From contig NC_090322.1 of the NCBI RefSeq assembly GCF_040869045.1, forward strand, positions 188,665,477 to 188,729,476: a DNA stretch of 64,000 nt. Reading direction: 5' to 3'. The stretch's first letter is position 1; each line of letters begins with the position of its first letter. Below the pieces are notes generated by a model. It made no database searches. It was not told the DNA's origin and saw only the letters and a list, made by a program, of their open reading frames with translations. Origin of the DNA: Eurosta solidaginis. Taxonomy: Eukaryota > Arthropoda > Insecta > Diptera > Tephritidae. The position numbers and the translations under genes were made by a program. Below, in pieces: positions 48,046-60,334 of the stretch.

Positions 48046-49282
48046 TTTGCTTTAGAGATAACTCGTTAATTGCAGGCATTGTGAATATTTAGGGAAACGT
48101 TCACAATAGTGTAAGCATACTCGATCAACTGTTGAATTGTTGTTCGATTACTTAAATCATTTGCTCAATAGGATTTTTCAAACATTTTCGTAGACGACTG
48201 GTATATTGAATTATTAATATGTTTTCTCTATTAACTAGATTTTTAAACGAACATTAATATGTAGCCTGATTTTCTATAGACACATTTAAAAGAAAAGTTG
48301 ATTTGAAACACAAATGGATATTTCACCATAGAACATATAACAATAGTGAACTGCCAACAGAACGAATAGTGGGAAACAGTAAGCCATCAAATCACGGCTA
48401 GGTCATCCAGCATTGGGGAAATGTGGCATAAAATTCGTCAATTCCAACGCTAAACAAATTTTATTTTGATATGATAACCACAATATAATTACTTTTTAAT
48501 TTTTTCAACAACGTTTTTGTGAAATTTTAACGAAAACACCGCGTTTTTGTTAAACTTCAAGTAGGCAATGTGGTGAATTACCTACCGCCAGTTTGACAAT
48601 TTTTATTGCTGTCCCTTGTTGGCGATTCTCTATAGCTTTACGTCTCTGATTTCATGGCGAATCATTTCCTTTCTTCCATTCTCTAGCCATTCGTGACAGT
48701 TATTCTCCCTGTCATCCTTATTTGACAAGTAGGTATGGCAATGGAGGAATACAAGGATTCTTCACTTATAGGAATTCACAATGATTGCAGGTGACAAATC
48801 AAGGATTCAATATGCTTATTTGACGAATAAATATAATTACCTTGAAAAAGCCCACTTAGCAAATAAAAGACACCCTCATGTATATATTTTTTATAGACAT
48901 TTTCATCAACTTGTTGGCGGATATGTTTATTTAGGTGCACGTATAAATTTACATACGACATAGCTGTGCAACCAAATGCTTGAGTTTCTTGCGTTGTTTA
49001 AAATCATTGATTTGAGTGAAATTGTGTACTTAAGTTACTTCAATAACATTCTCTCTAGCTTTCCCTTGGTATTCGTTTCACTTGTCTTTAAATCGCATAT
49101 GTGTGACCGACAAACGGCGACAGTTCCGTCACGGTTGGTGTTGTTTTGGACATTCCTCTAGAAGTGATAAAAAAACAGACATTGAATTTGATTTTAAAAT
49201 GTTAAACATTGCAAGCGTTAAGTAGACATTACATTTATGTTTGTGAAAGTGTTTAATGCAATATTATTTTAAATAGATAATG
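48046..49282. other. No recognised feature
   Basis: Complementary short frames near 48,776-48,963 and one at 48,976-49,161 have no recognisable domain or splice context. Confidence 0.35.
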
Positions 49283-52200
49283 TTTTTATACTCAGCTGAG
49301 CAGAGCTCACAGAGTATATTAATTTTGTTCGCATAACGGTAATCCGTAACGGCATAAACTAATCGATATAGATATAGACTTCTATATATCAAAATGATCT
49401 GGGCGAAAAAGCAAATTCATTTAGCCATGTCCGTCCGTGCGTCCGTCGGTCCGTCTGTCCGTAAACACGATAACTTGGGTAAGTTTTGAGGTATCTTGAT
49501 GAAATTTGGTATGTAGGTTCCTGGGAACTCTCAGATCGCTATTTAAAATTACCGAAATCGGACTATAACCACGCCCACTTTTTCGATATTGAAAATTTCG
49601 AATGCCCACTTTTAAAAAAAAAATTTTTTTTGTATGTCAAATTTTAACAAAAAATTGAATATCTTTAAGTATATAAGTAAATTATGTTAACATTCAACTC
49701 CAAAAATGATATGGTGCAGCAAAATACAAAAATAAAAGAAAATTTCAAAATGGGTGTGGCTCCGCCCTTTTTCATTTAATTTGTTTAGGATACTTTTAAT
49801 GCCATAAGTCGAACACAAATTTACCAATCCTTGTGAAATTTAGTAGGGGCATAGATTCTATGGCGATAAGTGTTTTCTGTGAAAATGGGAGAAATTGGTT
49901 GAATCCACATATTTATACACAGTCGACCGTCAGTCCTTCCGCATGATAACTTGAGCAAAAATCGATATATCTTTACTAAACTTAGTTCTCGTGCTTATCT
50001 CAACTCACTTTATCTTGGTATAAAAAATGGCCGAAATCCGACTATGACCACGCCCAATTTTTCGATATCGAAAATTACCAAAAACGAAAAAAATGCCATA
50101 ATTCTATACCAAATACGAAAAAAGGGATGAAGCATGGTATTCGGATTGGTTTATTGACGCAGAATATAACTTTAGAATAAACTTTGTAAAATGGGTGTGA
50201 CACCTACCATATTAAGTAGAAGAAAATGAAAAAGTTCTGCAGGGCGAAATCAAAAGCCCTTAGAATCATGGCAGGAATATGTTCGTGGTATGACATATAC
50301 AAATAAATTAGCGGTACCCGAAAGATGATGTTCTGGGTCAGCCTAGTCCACATTTTGATCGATATCTCGAAAACGCCTTCACATATACAACTAAGGGCTA
50401 CTCCTGTTTAAGACCTTCATTAATACCTGTAATTTGATACCCATATCGTACAAACACATTATAGAGTCACCCCTGGTCCACCTTAAAGGCGATATCTCAA
50501 AAGGCGTCCACCTATAGAACTAAAGCCCACTCCCTTTTAAATAATCATTAACACCTTTTCGCGTGTAACCGAACATTACATACTCAGCTGAGAGCTTTGG
50601 AGACAAAATAAGGGGAAAACCACCATGGAAATAGAACCTAGGGTAACCCTGGAATTTGCTTGTATGACATGTGTATCAAATGGAAGGCGTTAATGAGTAT
50701 TTTAAAAGGGAGCGGGCCTTAGTTCTATGGGTGGACGCCTTTTAGAGATATCGCCATAAAGGTGGACCAGGGGTGACTCTAGAATGCGTTTGTACGATAT
50801 GGGTATCAAATGAAATGCGTTAATGAGAATTTTAAAAGGAAGTGGGCCTTAGTTATATAGGTGGTGTGTGTCTTTTCGTGATATCGTTATAAAGGTGAAC
50901 CAAGGTTGACTCTAGAATGCGTTGGTACAATATGGGTATCAAACGAAAGGTTATAATGAGTATTCTAAAAGGGAGTGGGCCTTAGTTCCATAGGTGGACG
51001 CCTTTTCGAGATATCGCCATAAATGTGGACCAGGGTGACACACACCATCATATGTCATTTACCGCTAATTTATTTATATACGTAATACAACGAACAGTAT
51101 TCCTGCCAAGATTCCAGGGGCTCTTGATATCGCCCTGCAGAACTTTTTCATTTTATTTTACTTAATATGGAAGGTGACACACCCATTTTACAAAGTTTTT
51201 TTCTTAAGTTATATTTTGCATCAATAAACCAATCCAATTACCATGTTTTATCCCTTTTTTCGTATTTGGTATAGAATTATGGCATTTTTTTTCATTTTTC
51301 CTAATTTTCGATTTCGAAAAAGTGGGCGTGGTCATAGTCGGATTTCGGCCATTTTTTACGCCAATACAAAGTGAGTTCAGATAATTACGTGAACTGAGTT
51401 TAGTGAAGATATATCGATTTTTGCTCAATTTATCGTGTTAACGGCCGAGCGGAAGGACAGACGGTCGACTGTGTATAAAAACTGGGCGTGGCTTCAACCG
51501 ATTTTGCCCTTTTTCACAGAAAACCGTTATCGTCCTAGAATCTTAGCCCCTACCAAATTTCACAAGGATTGGTGAATTTTTGTTCGACTTATGGCATTAA
51601 AAGTATCCTAGACAATTAAATGAAAAAGGGCGGAGCCACGCCCATTTTGAAAAGTTCTTTTATTTTTGTATTTTGTTGCTCAATATCATTACTGTAGTTG
51701 AATGTTGATATAATTTGCTTATATACTGTAAAGATATTAACTTTTTTTTTAAATTTGACTTTGTTTTTAAGTGGCGTGGTCGTTCTCCGAATTTGCTAAT
51801 ATTTATTGAGCATACATATAGAAATAGCAGTAACGTTCCTGCCAAATTTCATCATGATATCTTCAACGACTGCCAAATTGCAGCTTGCAAAACTTCTAAA
51901 TTACCTTCTTTTAAAAGTGGGCGGTGCCACCCCCATTGTTCAAAATTTTACAAATTTTCTATTCTGCGTCATACGTTCAACTCACCTACCAAGCTTCATC
52001 GCTTTATCCGTCTTTGGTAATGAATTATCGCACTTTTTCGATTTTTCGAAATTTTCGATATCGAAAAAGTGGGCGTGGTTATAGTCCGATATCGTTCATT
52101 TTAAATAGCGATCTGAGATGAGTGCCCAGGAACCTACATACCAAATTTCATCAAGATACCTCAAAATTTACTCAAGTTATAGGGTTAACGAACGGACGGA

Positions 52201-52355
52201 CGGACGGACATGGTTCAATCAAATTTTTTTTCGATACTGATGATTTTGATATATGGAAGTCTATATCTATCCCGATTCCTTTATACCTGTACAACCAACC
52301 GTTATCCAATCAAAGTTAATATACTCTGTGAGCTCTGCTCAACTGAGTATAAAAA
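49283..52355. mobile_element. Head-to-head pair of E elements forming a 3-kb palindrome
   Basis: The left arm (49,283-50,560, plus orientation) starts 'TTTTTATACTCAGCTGAGCA' with the 30-nt 5' hairpin (49,288-49,317). The right arm (50,561-52,355) is the inverse and ends 'GCTCAACTGAGTATAAAAA'. Both contain internal 129-bp-type units (50,430-50,560 and 50,640-51,045) and the same unique text, for example 'ATTAGCGGTACCCG' mirrored by 'ACCGCTAATTTATT'. The left arm is shorter, having lost about 0.3 kb near 49,610 and its 3' terminus. The 3' terminal sequence and half the hairpin are missing at the junction (GCGTGTAACCGAAC). The whole could be one fold-back element, or two copies joined after deletion. 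Confidence 0.75.
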
Positions 52356-52439
52356 TCATAGGCAACACCTTTGTTATGGTAGTCATCAATCATACTAATT
52401 AAACAAAATTAAAAACTATGTATGCATGTACATAGGTAT

Positions 52440-52870
52440 TGATCGGGTTGCGTCCTAAACGCATCGACCGATTACAACCAAATTTGAAACACCCACAAGA
52501 AATCTTTCAAGGATGTTCATATGTTAAAAATAATCTCGATATTAGGATGGCGTCGCACCTCCCATACAAATAGGATTTTTGATACTGTATAATAGTGGAA
52601 GTATCCATAGTAGAACATTGAAAATCAGTAAAGAGCTATATGTGGTCAACCCCTAATACACGGACAAGAAAATATGGGGTGAGGAAGAAGGGGTGTGTGG
52701 CACCTCCCTATATAATACTGCTTATCTCTGGATGTAGTAAAGTTAGAATAATGAAAATTGGTAAGGAGCTATGTATATGACGTTAAGTCCTAACAGCACC
52801 AGCAAAATGTGGAATTGGGGAAAAGAAGGCGTGACACCTTCCTAACCACTGGGACTTTTCAGAACTATGG
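52440..52870 (+). repeat. Degenerate tandem repeat, two to three units
   Basis: 'gtagaacattgaaaatcagt' with 'aaagagctatatgtg' near 52,610-52,650 recurs as 'gttagaataatgaaaattgg' with 'taaggagctatgtat' near 52,742-52,775, and 'tggcacctccctat' recurs as 'tgacaccttccta'. The period is about 130-150 bp. It is a different sequence from the satellite. Confidence 0.5.
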
Positions 52871-53389
52871 CTATCATACACACTACACAAACTTAACACC
52901 TAAAGTTTGCCTGCTTAGTTGGGCTTAGCTAGTATTCCGTTTGGACGTTTTGTAACCCTTTGGGGTTTGTAATCTTCATGATTGGTATTTTGGATGGGCC
53001 TGGAGGAACCACAAAGACATTTTGTTAAATTTGATATTACCTGATATAGGATCAAGCAGCCATCTCGGCAGTTGCTTCGTTAGGATTCACGAATACACTT
53101 TTGTGTAGCACACGAACAGCTCACACCGAATTTGAGTTACCTCTGTCCCTGCAAACATCTGATACACCGATGTGCAACACAAGCTACATAAATATGAGGC
53201 TAAAGACATTAAAACTAACCATATAGGATGAGTTTACCATGATTCATAAACAGTCTTTTGACGCTTTGGACCGAACCCTTATGGACATGAGCGGTAGTGA
53301 TCATGCCATGGGTGGTGATATTCTCTTGCTGCAGATTTCCGACAAATGTTGCATTTTATTGCGAAAAGAACACTCGCCGAGGAAGTGAA
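52871..53389. other. No recognised feature
   Basis: Nothing identifiable lies between the tandem repeat and the retrotransposon target duplication. Confidence 0.4.
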
Positions 53390-53393
53390 TGCG

Positions 53394-53878
53394 ACTTTCA
53401 TTAATTAAGAGTCCTTCTTTTATAATTAATATATCCTTCTCCAGTATATTAAATTTCCTTATTTTAATTTCTTTCTTTTATATCCGCTTTCATGTATTCA
53501 AGTTTCTTAAAAACTAACCAATTTCAATGACATTTTCAAATCATATTTTTTCTATCTTCCCAACGTATGTGTTCAAAATTAAAATTATTCAAACAATTAA
53601 AGTTTATAGGAAACCAGTACATAAATAATAAAAGAACAATACAAAACAGAAGACTTAAACAACGAACTTAATAATATAAACATTAGGGCGGGTCGATTTA
53701 AAAATCGCTCATTGCTCTGTGAAAATCGTATTCTAGGGATAAAAATAAGAAACTATGCCGAAGGAACCATACCCCTAAAACGAATTCTGATCCCTAGAAT
53801 ATGATTTTCACAGAGCAATGGACGATTTTTTTGCCTCCCCACAAATCGACCCGGCCTAATAAACATGTATATATAACT
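53394..53878 (-). repeat. 3' LTR, interrupted by a hairpin MITE
   Basis: The LTR is 485 bp as found. Removing the 175-bp MITE and its 8-bp duplication gives exactly 302 bp, the length of the other LTR. The MITE sits near the element-5' side of this LTR. Confidence 0.93.
53684..53858. mobile_element. hAT-like hairpin MITE in the LTR (175 bp)
   Basis: The ends TAGGGCGGGTCGATTT and, in reverse complement, TAGGCCGGGTCGATTT are inverted repeats. The 8-bp target duplication ATAAACAT flanks it (53,676-53,683; 53,859-53,866), confirmed by the single copy in the intact LTR. The interior also folds: ATTGCTCTGTGAAAATC is mirrored by GATTTTCACAGAGCAAT. An 8-bp duplication with TAGGG-type ends fits the hAT superfamily. 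P-type elements also make 8-bp duplications, so the class is probable rather than certain. Confidence 0.88.
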
Positions 53879-53890
53879 CGCCCTCTTCAT
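53879..53890 (-). promoter_or_regulatory. Polypurine tract
   Basis: Immediately before the 3' LTR in element orientation the sequence is ATGAAGAGGGCG, a purine run in the place where plus-strand priming is expected. Confidence 0.7.
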
Positions 53891-53999
53891 ATAATTCGAG
53901 TCCCTTCGAATTTCAATTCAAAATTCACAAACAAATTATTTTTAAGTTAACAAAAATAACAAACGGAAATTATTACCTTGCAAATTGCCTCAAAGGTCT

Positions 54000-54938
54000 T
54001 TAATTCTGAGAAAAATTTATTTTATTAAAACTCTTGTGTTTGACAAATTTTTTTGCTATTTTTTGTCTGTTTGCCTTCTGATTTCTAACATAAATATTGC
54101 CTGTATCGAAATTTGGTATATCCTCTCTCTTTTCATTAATTTTTTTTATAACATATTTCTTTTTTTGGCTCATTTCATAAGCGATTTTATTGTAATCAAT
54201 ATCTGATCTATTTATAAAATCGATTGGTTTTATTTTAGTTGTACTATGAATCGTATTGTCATAAAATCCAACTCCCTTAATTACTATTTCTTCAATATCT
54301 TCAATATCGTCTGAATTTCTCAAAATCCTAATATGCTCTAGCAGAGTTGAATGAAATCTTTCAACATCTGAATTACTTGTATGCGAATTTGGCCTAGTAA
54401 AATGCATTTCAATCTGTTTTTCTCCACAAAATATTTTAATTAAGGCGTTATTAAATTGGTTATCCATTATTAAAAGTTTTGAAGCGCCTAGTATTGCTAT
54501 TCTTTCCTATAATTTAATCTTAACAGTACACATATTCTTATCAAAAAGTTTATGAACTGAAACTAGTTTCGTAAATCTATCGATTGAAGTCAAAAAATAT
54601 GTTTACAAACTTGAAAAATATCTATATGTACAATTTCGTTTTTTTTTGAAAGGTTGACGGTAGTATTTATTTTCAAAACAAATAATACAACTATTAATAT
54701 ATTTATTAATAATTTTTTTTTAAATTTGGATAAACATATTTTAATTTAATTTCCTCAAAATTTTCGGAAATTCCCCTATGATTGCTTTCATTATGGATAC
54801 AATCTATTATTTCAAAAATATCTTCCTTATTACAAACATTGATTGCCAATTTATTACGCTTTGTGAATGAAATTTTTTTTATTGGAAAATAATTTAATTA
54901 ACATTTCCTTTATAATATTGTACTCACAATCATCTAAC
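54000..54938 (-). pseudogene. pol: Integrase region
   Basis: Visible in broken frames: the zinc-binding H-x-N-H-R-G-I part ('HNESNHRGISENFEEIKLKY', about 54,790), a C-x2-C remnant ('CIICF'), the first catalytic Asp in HIDIF (about 54,625), the second in 'LLIMDNQFNNALIKIF' (about 54,465) and the Glu in 'SDVERFHSTLLEHIRILRNS' (about 54,350). All three DDE residues survive, but the core between first and second Asp has stops and a deletion. The last 155 codons (54,467-54,000) are open and end in a Lys-rich tail. Confidence 0.85.
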
Positions 54939-55682
54939 TCAGAATATATGCCTACTGTTCCTTGTTTCAAATAACGCCGAAGCAAATGATTTAAATGTGT
55001 TTATGTATATCCTGCTGAGAAATATAAATAATTTTACATTTTCCAAGATTGTTTCAAAATCTTTTGTCTTTCTTTTTACAATTCGTATTTGCATTACATA
55101 CTTATTAATAATAGAACCCGAAATTAAAAATTGTTCATTTAAATCATCAGCTATTTCTAAAGAGTTTTCAAATAAAGATTCTATTCCGAAATCTTTATTA
55201 TCCTCAATGTTATTTTTCTGTGGTATACGACTTAAAAAATCAGCCACCTTATTTTCTCTACCTTTTAAATATTCAATTTCGAATTCATATACACTCATCA
55301 ATATTTTCCATCTTATTATACGTGAGTTTGGTTCTTTTAAAGAAAACAACCATTTCAATGGTTGATGGTCAGTTTGAACAAGAAATTTTCTACCATATAA
55401 ATAAGGCCTAAAATATTTAACTGATCAAACGATAGCAAGTAATTCCTTTTCTATTGTGCTATAATTTCGCTCATATACATTTAATGTCCTACTTGCAAAA
55501 CAAATTGGTCTACCACGTTGACTAAGTACTGCACCAATAGCTGAATTACTGGCATTTAGAGTAAGAACAAATTTTTTAGAAAAATTTGGAAATGATAAAA
55601 TAGGAGGTGACCCTAATATTTTTTTAAAAATATTAAACGCTTGTATATAATCCATATTATTAATATCAATCTTTAATATCAA
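54939..55682 (-). pseudogene. pol: RNase H and connection region
   Basis: After the duplication the frame reads 'PPILSFPNFSKKFVLTLNAS', where the family has TDAS, so the first catalytic Asp is Asn. Then come 'NSAIGAVLSQRGRPICFASR' and 'YERNYSTIEKELLAIV'. A single in-frame TGA (about 55,422) is followed in the same frame by 'WLFSLKEPNSRIIRWKI' and 'YLKGRENKVADFLSRI', the end of RNase H. The frame continues as a variable linker to 54,939. Confidence 0.85.
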
Positions 55683-56740
55683 TCTTTAATAAACTTTCTA
55701 TAATATCCAGTTAATCCCAGAAAAGACTTTACCTCTTTAACCGTTGCTGGTATATCCAAATTATTTAATGCAGAAATTTTATCTGGATTGGGCCTTATAC
55801 CTTGATGAGTAATTTTATGACCTAGAAAATCCGTTTCTTTTGATAAGAATTTGCATTTGTCAAATTGAATCATCAAATTATGTTCTTTAAGACACTTAAA
55901 AATGTTTGCCAAATTTTCAAAATACTGTTCTATTGAAGTGGAAAAAACCAAAATATCATCCATGTAAAGTACACAAATCTTATTTACAAATTCACTCAAA
56001 ACGAAATTCATCATTCTTTGAAATGTTGCTGGCGCGTTTTTCAAACCAAAGGGCATTCTCAAATATTTAACATGACCCATTGAACTAGAAAAAGCAGTCT
56101 TTTCAATATCAGCCTCATTCATAAGAATTTGATGAAAACCCTTTGCAAGATCAATAGTTGAAAAATATTGAGCTCTACCAAGTTTTTCAAACAATGACTC
56201 TATATGCGGAATAGGAAATTTATCATTAACTGTATCTTCGTTTAATTTTCTAAAATCTACAACAACTCTCCATTTCTGTTGCTTTGAATTATAAATTTTT
56301 TTAGGAACTATCCAAAGTGGAAAATTATACGGAAATCTACTATGTCTTATTATTCCATCTTTTAACATATTTTCAATTTGCATATTAATTTCTTTTTCTA
56401 ATGCATATGGATACCTATAATTTTTACAATATATTGGCTTATGGGCAATTGTAATGATTTCATGATTAACATAATTAGTCGCTGATAATTTTTGACCTTC
56501 CTGATAAAATAAATTTTTATTTTGTTCTAAAAAAGTCTTTAATTTATTCTTTTTATTCTCATTTAAGTCCTCACCTATTAAGCCATTTATATTTAAATCA
56601 TGTTTTTCTATAAAATATACATCACTAAATTCTAAACCGTCTAATTCATCATCATAAAGAGGAATTTCTGAATTATTAACAACAAGCTTATTTTCCTAAA
56701 AATTTATTTGAGCTCCAATTGGACTTAAAACATTTATTCC
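55679..56740 (-). pseudogene. pol: Reverse transcriptase region
   Basis: The main open segment is 56,383-55,679 (234 codons): 'WRVVVDFRKLNEDTVNDKFP', 'FSTIDLAKGFHQI', 'MPFGLKNAPATFQRMMNFVL' and 'CVLYMDDILVF' with intact YMDD, then 'FLSKETDFLGHKITHQGI' and 'KEVKSFLGLTGYYRKFI'. The upstream frame (to about 56,740) carries the N-terminal part with at least two in-frame TAG codons. The 3' side is thrown out of frame by a 13-bp tandem duplication (TAATATCAATCTT twice, 55,661-55,686). Confidence 0.9.
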
Positions 56741-56756
56741 CTAAACACAGTCAAAA

Positions 56757-58802
56757 TTTTTATACTCAGTTGAGCAGAGCTCACAGAGTATATTAACTTT
56801 GATTGGATAACGGTTGGTTGTACAGGTATAAAGGAATCGAGATAGATATAGACTTCCATATATCAAAATCATCAGTATCGAAAAAAAATTCGATTGAGCC
56901 ATGTCCGTCCGTCCGTCCGTCTGTCCGTTAACACGATAACTTGAGTAAATTTTGAGGTATCTTGATGAAATTTGGTATGTAGGTTCCTGAGCACTCATCT
57001 CAGATCGCTATTTAAAATGAACGATATCGGACTATAACCACGCCCACTTTTTCGATATCGAAAATTTCGAAAAATCGAAAAAGTGCGATAATTCATTACC
57101 AAATACGGATTAAGCGATGAAACTTGGTAGGTGAGTTGAAATTATGACGCAGAATAGAAAACTGGTAAAATTTTGGACAAATGGCCTGGCACCGCCCACT
57201 TTTAAAAGAAGGTAATTTAGAAGTTTTGCAAGCTGTAATTTGGCAGTCGTTGAAGATATCATGATGAAGTTTGGTAGGAACGTTACTCTTATTACTACAT
57301 TTATGCTTAATAAAAATTAGCACAATCGGAAAACGACACGCCCAATTTTAAAATTTTTTTTTTTAAGTCAAATTTAAAAAAAAAAAAGTTAATATCTTTA
57401 CAGTATATAAGTAAATTATATCAATATTAAATTCCAGTAATGATATGGTGCAACAAAATACAAAAATAAAAGAAAATTTCAAAATGGGCGTGGCTCCGCT
57501 TTTTTCATTTAATTTGTTTAGGATACTTTTAATGCCATAAGTCGAACAAAAATTTACTAATCCTTGTGAAATTTGTTAGAGGCTTAGATTCTAGGACGAT
57601 AACTGTTTTCTGTGAAAAAGGGCGAAATCGGTTGAAGCCACGCCCAGTTTTTATACACAGTCGACCGTCTGTCCTTCCGCTCGGCCGTTAACACGATAAC
57701 TTGAGCAAAAATCGATATATATTTACTAAACTCAGTTCACGTACTTATCTGAACTCACTTTGTATTGGTGTAAAAAATGACCGAAATCTGACTATGCGGC
57801 CACTTTTTGGATATCGAAAATACGAAAAAGGGATGAAACATGGTAGTCGTATTGGTCTATTGACGCAAAATATAACTTTAGAAAAAAACTTGGTAAAATG
57901 GGTGTGACACCTACCATATTAAGTAGAAGAAAATGAAAAAGTTTTGCAGGGCGAAATCAAAAGCCCTTGGAATTTTGGAAGGAATACTGTTCGTGGTATT
58001 ACATATATAAATAAATTAGCGGTACCCGACAGATGATGTTCTGGGTCACCCTGGTCCACATGTTGGTCGATATCTGGAAAACGCCTTCACATATACAACT
58101 ACCACCACTCCCTTTTAAAACCCTCATTAATACCTTTAATTTAATACCCATATCGTACAAACACATTCTAGAGTCACCCCTGGTCCACGTTTATGGCGAT
58201 ATCTCGAAAAGGCGTCCACCTATAGAACTTAGGCCTACGCCCTTTTAAAATACTCATTAACACCTTTCATTTGATACCCATATCGTACAAACAAATTCTA
58301 GAGGCACCCCTGGTCCATCTTTATGGCGATATCTCGAAAAGGCGTCAACCTATAGAACTTAGGCCCACTCCCTTTTAAAATACTCATTAGCACCTTTCAT
58401 TTGATACCCATATCGTACAAATGCATTCTAGAGTCACCCCGGAGCACCTTTATGGCGACATCTCGAAAAGGCGTCCACCTATAGAACTAAGGCCCTCTCC
58501 CTTTTAAAATACTCATTAACACCTTTCATTTGATACCCATATCGTACAAACAAATTCTAGAGTCACCCCGGGTCACCTTTATGGCGATATCTCGAAAAGG
58601 CGTCCACCTATAGAACTAAGGCCCACTAAGTTTTAAATAATCATTAACACCTTTCATTTGATATACATGTCATACAAACACATTCCAGGGTTACCCTAGG
58701 TTCATTTTGTTAAATCGTGATTTTACCTTATTTTGTCTCCAAAGCTCTCAGCTTAGTATTTAAAGTTCGGTTACACCCGAACTTAGCTTTCCTTACTTGT
58801 TA
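56757..58802 (+). mobile_element. Complete subtype E element inserted in pol
   Basis: The 5' end TTTTTATACTCAGTTGAGCA has the 30-nt hairpin ATACTC...GAGTAT (56,762-56,791). The 3' side has the sub-terminal repeat 'GCTCTCAGCTTAGTAT' (58,744-58,759), then a perfect 8-bp stem AAGTTCGG-TTACAC-CCGAACTT (58,763-58,784), then CTTTCCTTACTTGTT. There is no clear target duplication. The site is a T/AT-rich spot, consistent with insertion between Ts. The interior has a GTCCGTCCGTCCGTCTGTCC stretch near 56,905 and 129-bp-type units at 58.05-58.71 kb. This is the best reference copy of the family because its insertion site is datable. Confidence 0.8.
58050..58715 (+). repeat. Internal 129-130-bp tandem repeats of element E
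   Basis: 'CACCTTTCATTTGATACCCA' starts units at 58,261, 58,391 and 58,520, spacings of 130 and 129 bp. About five units are present. CCCATATCGTACAAACACAT, GGTCCAC and GATATCTCGA align to the satellite monomer at nearly identical spacing. Confidence 0.9.
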
Positions 58803-59054
58803 TTATTAATATTTACTAATTTTATTGACATTGTTTCATTTAATTTGTTAAATTCCAATGGCACTTTCGTAACAACTTCCTCAGTTATTAAACCTTTGAC
58901 CTAACCTTTGACCCTAACAATGTATTAAGCATCAAAGGCTTTTGTAATTTTCTCCTACTCCGGAATTTATTAAATATTCTGAAATCTCCTAAAGTGGTTG
59001 ATGCACCACTATCAATTAAACATCTTACTTTGATATTATTTATCGTCAAAACAT
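58803..59054 (-). pseudogene. pol: Protease domain, interrupted by the E element
   Basis: The retropepsin active-site motif DSGAS is at 59,013-58,999 (minus strand), preceded by a segment reading INNIKVRCLI. Shortly downstream the frame is damaged ('AAGGTTAGGTCAAAGGTT' then stops). The E insertion begins at 58,802. Protease frame text resumes on its other side, near 56,750. Confidence 0.75.
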
Positions 59055-59522
59055 CTATTGGTAATTTGGACGTTGTTGAGGCCGTAAACGAAAATTTGGT
59101 TCAGTGTCCAGAGAATCAACTTCCATTGGCTCTAAATGATTTTGACCATTAAATTTTATATATCCACTATTATTATTTTCATAACGACCATTCTGTCTAA
59201 AATAATTGCTATTAGGATTTTTATTATTATTAAACTGCTGAAATTTAGGGGAATTTGAATTATTTAAACTATTACCATTAAATTGTTTATTATTTTTTCC
59301 TACATAAGAATTTCCTTGAAATTTCCTCATGTTAGATTGTTCAGGATTAAATGATTTAGTATTAATATTTATTTCTTTAATTAAATTATTCTCTATATAA
59401 TAGCTATATGCCTGATCAATATTCTGTATATTATTTTGTAATAGAAGGATTTTAATAAATATTGGAAGAAAAGTTATATATACATCAAAAATTATTCTTT
59501 CATTATTTATAGCAGTATACAA
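59055..59522 (-). pseudogene. gag: Gag C-terminal part
   Basis: 'DVYITFLPIFIKILLLQNNI' and 'IDQAYSYYIENNLI' are the end of the capsid-like domain. An Asn/Gln-rich tail follows, and 'EPMEVDSL' lies near the end. There is no CCHC knuckle, as expected for this branch of Gypsy elements. It is in a different frame from the N-terminal part. Confidence 0.8.
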
Positions 59523-59539
59523 AACATCAATATTTCCTT

Positions 59540-59908
59540 CTAAAACTTCGATTTCATGAAATGTAAAATTTTCCTTAAACCAGCATGCAGCTTTTCAATA
59601 TTTGAAGCATTCATATGCATCGCTTCATTTCGAAGATGTATAAAAGATTTCTTGACTCCAAATTCCTCACCTAGCCTTTGAAGCATTTGTTCCCACGTTG
59701 GATTTACCATACATTCAACTGCACGTAAAGCTTTACCCTGAAGACGATTTGCCAATACACATTGAATAGTTCTTATATGCTCCTCGGGTGTTAACGATAG
59801 CACAGTCGCTACATCTCTCAAAAAGTTATTTAGATTATACTCACTCTCTCCATTGAACACAGGAGTACTTCGTGCTTCCCTCAAGCATTCGGCTAATGTT
59901 AATGCCAT
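59540..59908 (-). pseudogene. gag: Gag N-terminal part
   Basis: The frame opens MALTLAECLREARSTPVFNG and has 'LNNFLRDVATVLSLTPEEHI' and 'GKALRAVECMVNPTWEQMLQ', the capsid-type region of 17.6/297-like Gag. After about 120 residues the frame ends in LHFMKSKF, and homologous sequence continues in another frame, so a frameshift lies near 59,540-59,590. The start Met is about 444 bp inside the LTR boundary and fits the family. Confidence 0.85.
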
Positions 59909-60334
59909 TTTTGTGGATATATTTTGTTTTAGTATTTGATTTTATAAATTTATTTATGTATATAATCTTATCCGTATATTTAATAACACGGATTATGAAA
60001 TATATTTCCAAAACTGTCTATTTTTTTTAAATATTTAAATTTGTACAAATTAAAAATGAGTCTTTTTAGAAGATTATGCATTTTACGAGCACGATTTTCA
60101 CTTAGTCTTTGTTGTTTTTTTTTTTAGGCTTTTGGAAATAAGTATATTGTGATATACACAAACTGTAACACCAAATAAACTGCACATATATTTTCTAGTG
60201 GTTTCCTCTGTCTTAATCTTCCAATAAGGACATACCGTCAATATTAAATGAACTCCTTTTTTTTTATTATTTTTTTTTATATGTATCATATATTATCTTT
60301 TTTTTATCTCAAATATATGCTCGTTTATCGAACA

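Noticed and set aside
48776..48963. Complementary frames on both strands
   Set aside because: Short, overlapping and without family resemblance.
51715..52319. Overlapping frames of 62-101 codons
   Set aside because: All are shadows of E element sequence and not conserved between copies.
53880..53999. An env gene downstream of integrase
   Set aside because: Only about 120 bp separate integrase from the LTR, so no env frame can be present.
54997..55365. Plus-strand 122-codon frame opposite RNase H
   Set aside because: Antisense shadow of the Gypsy pol frame.
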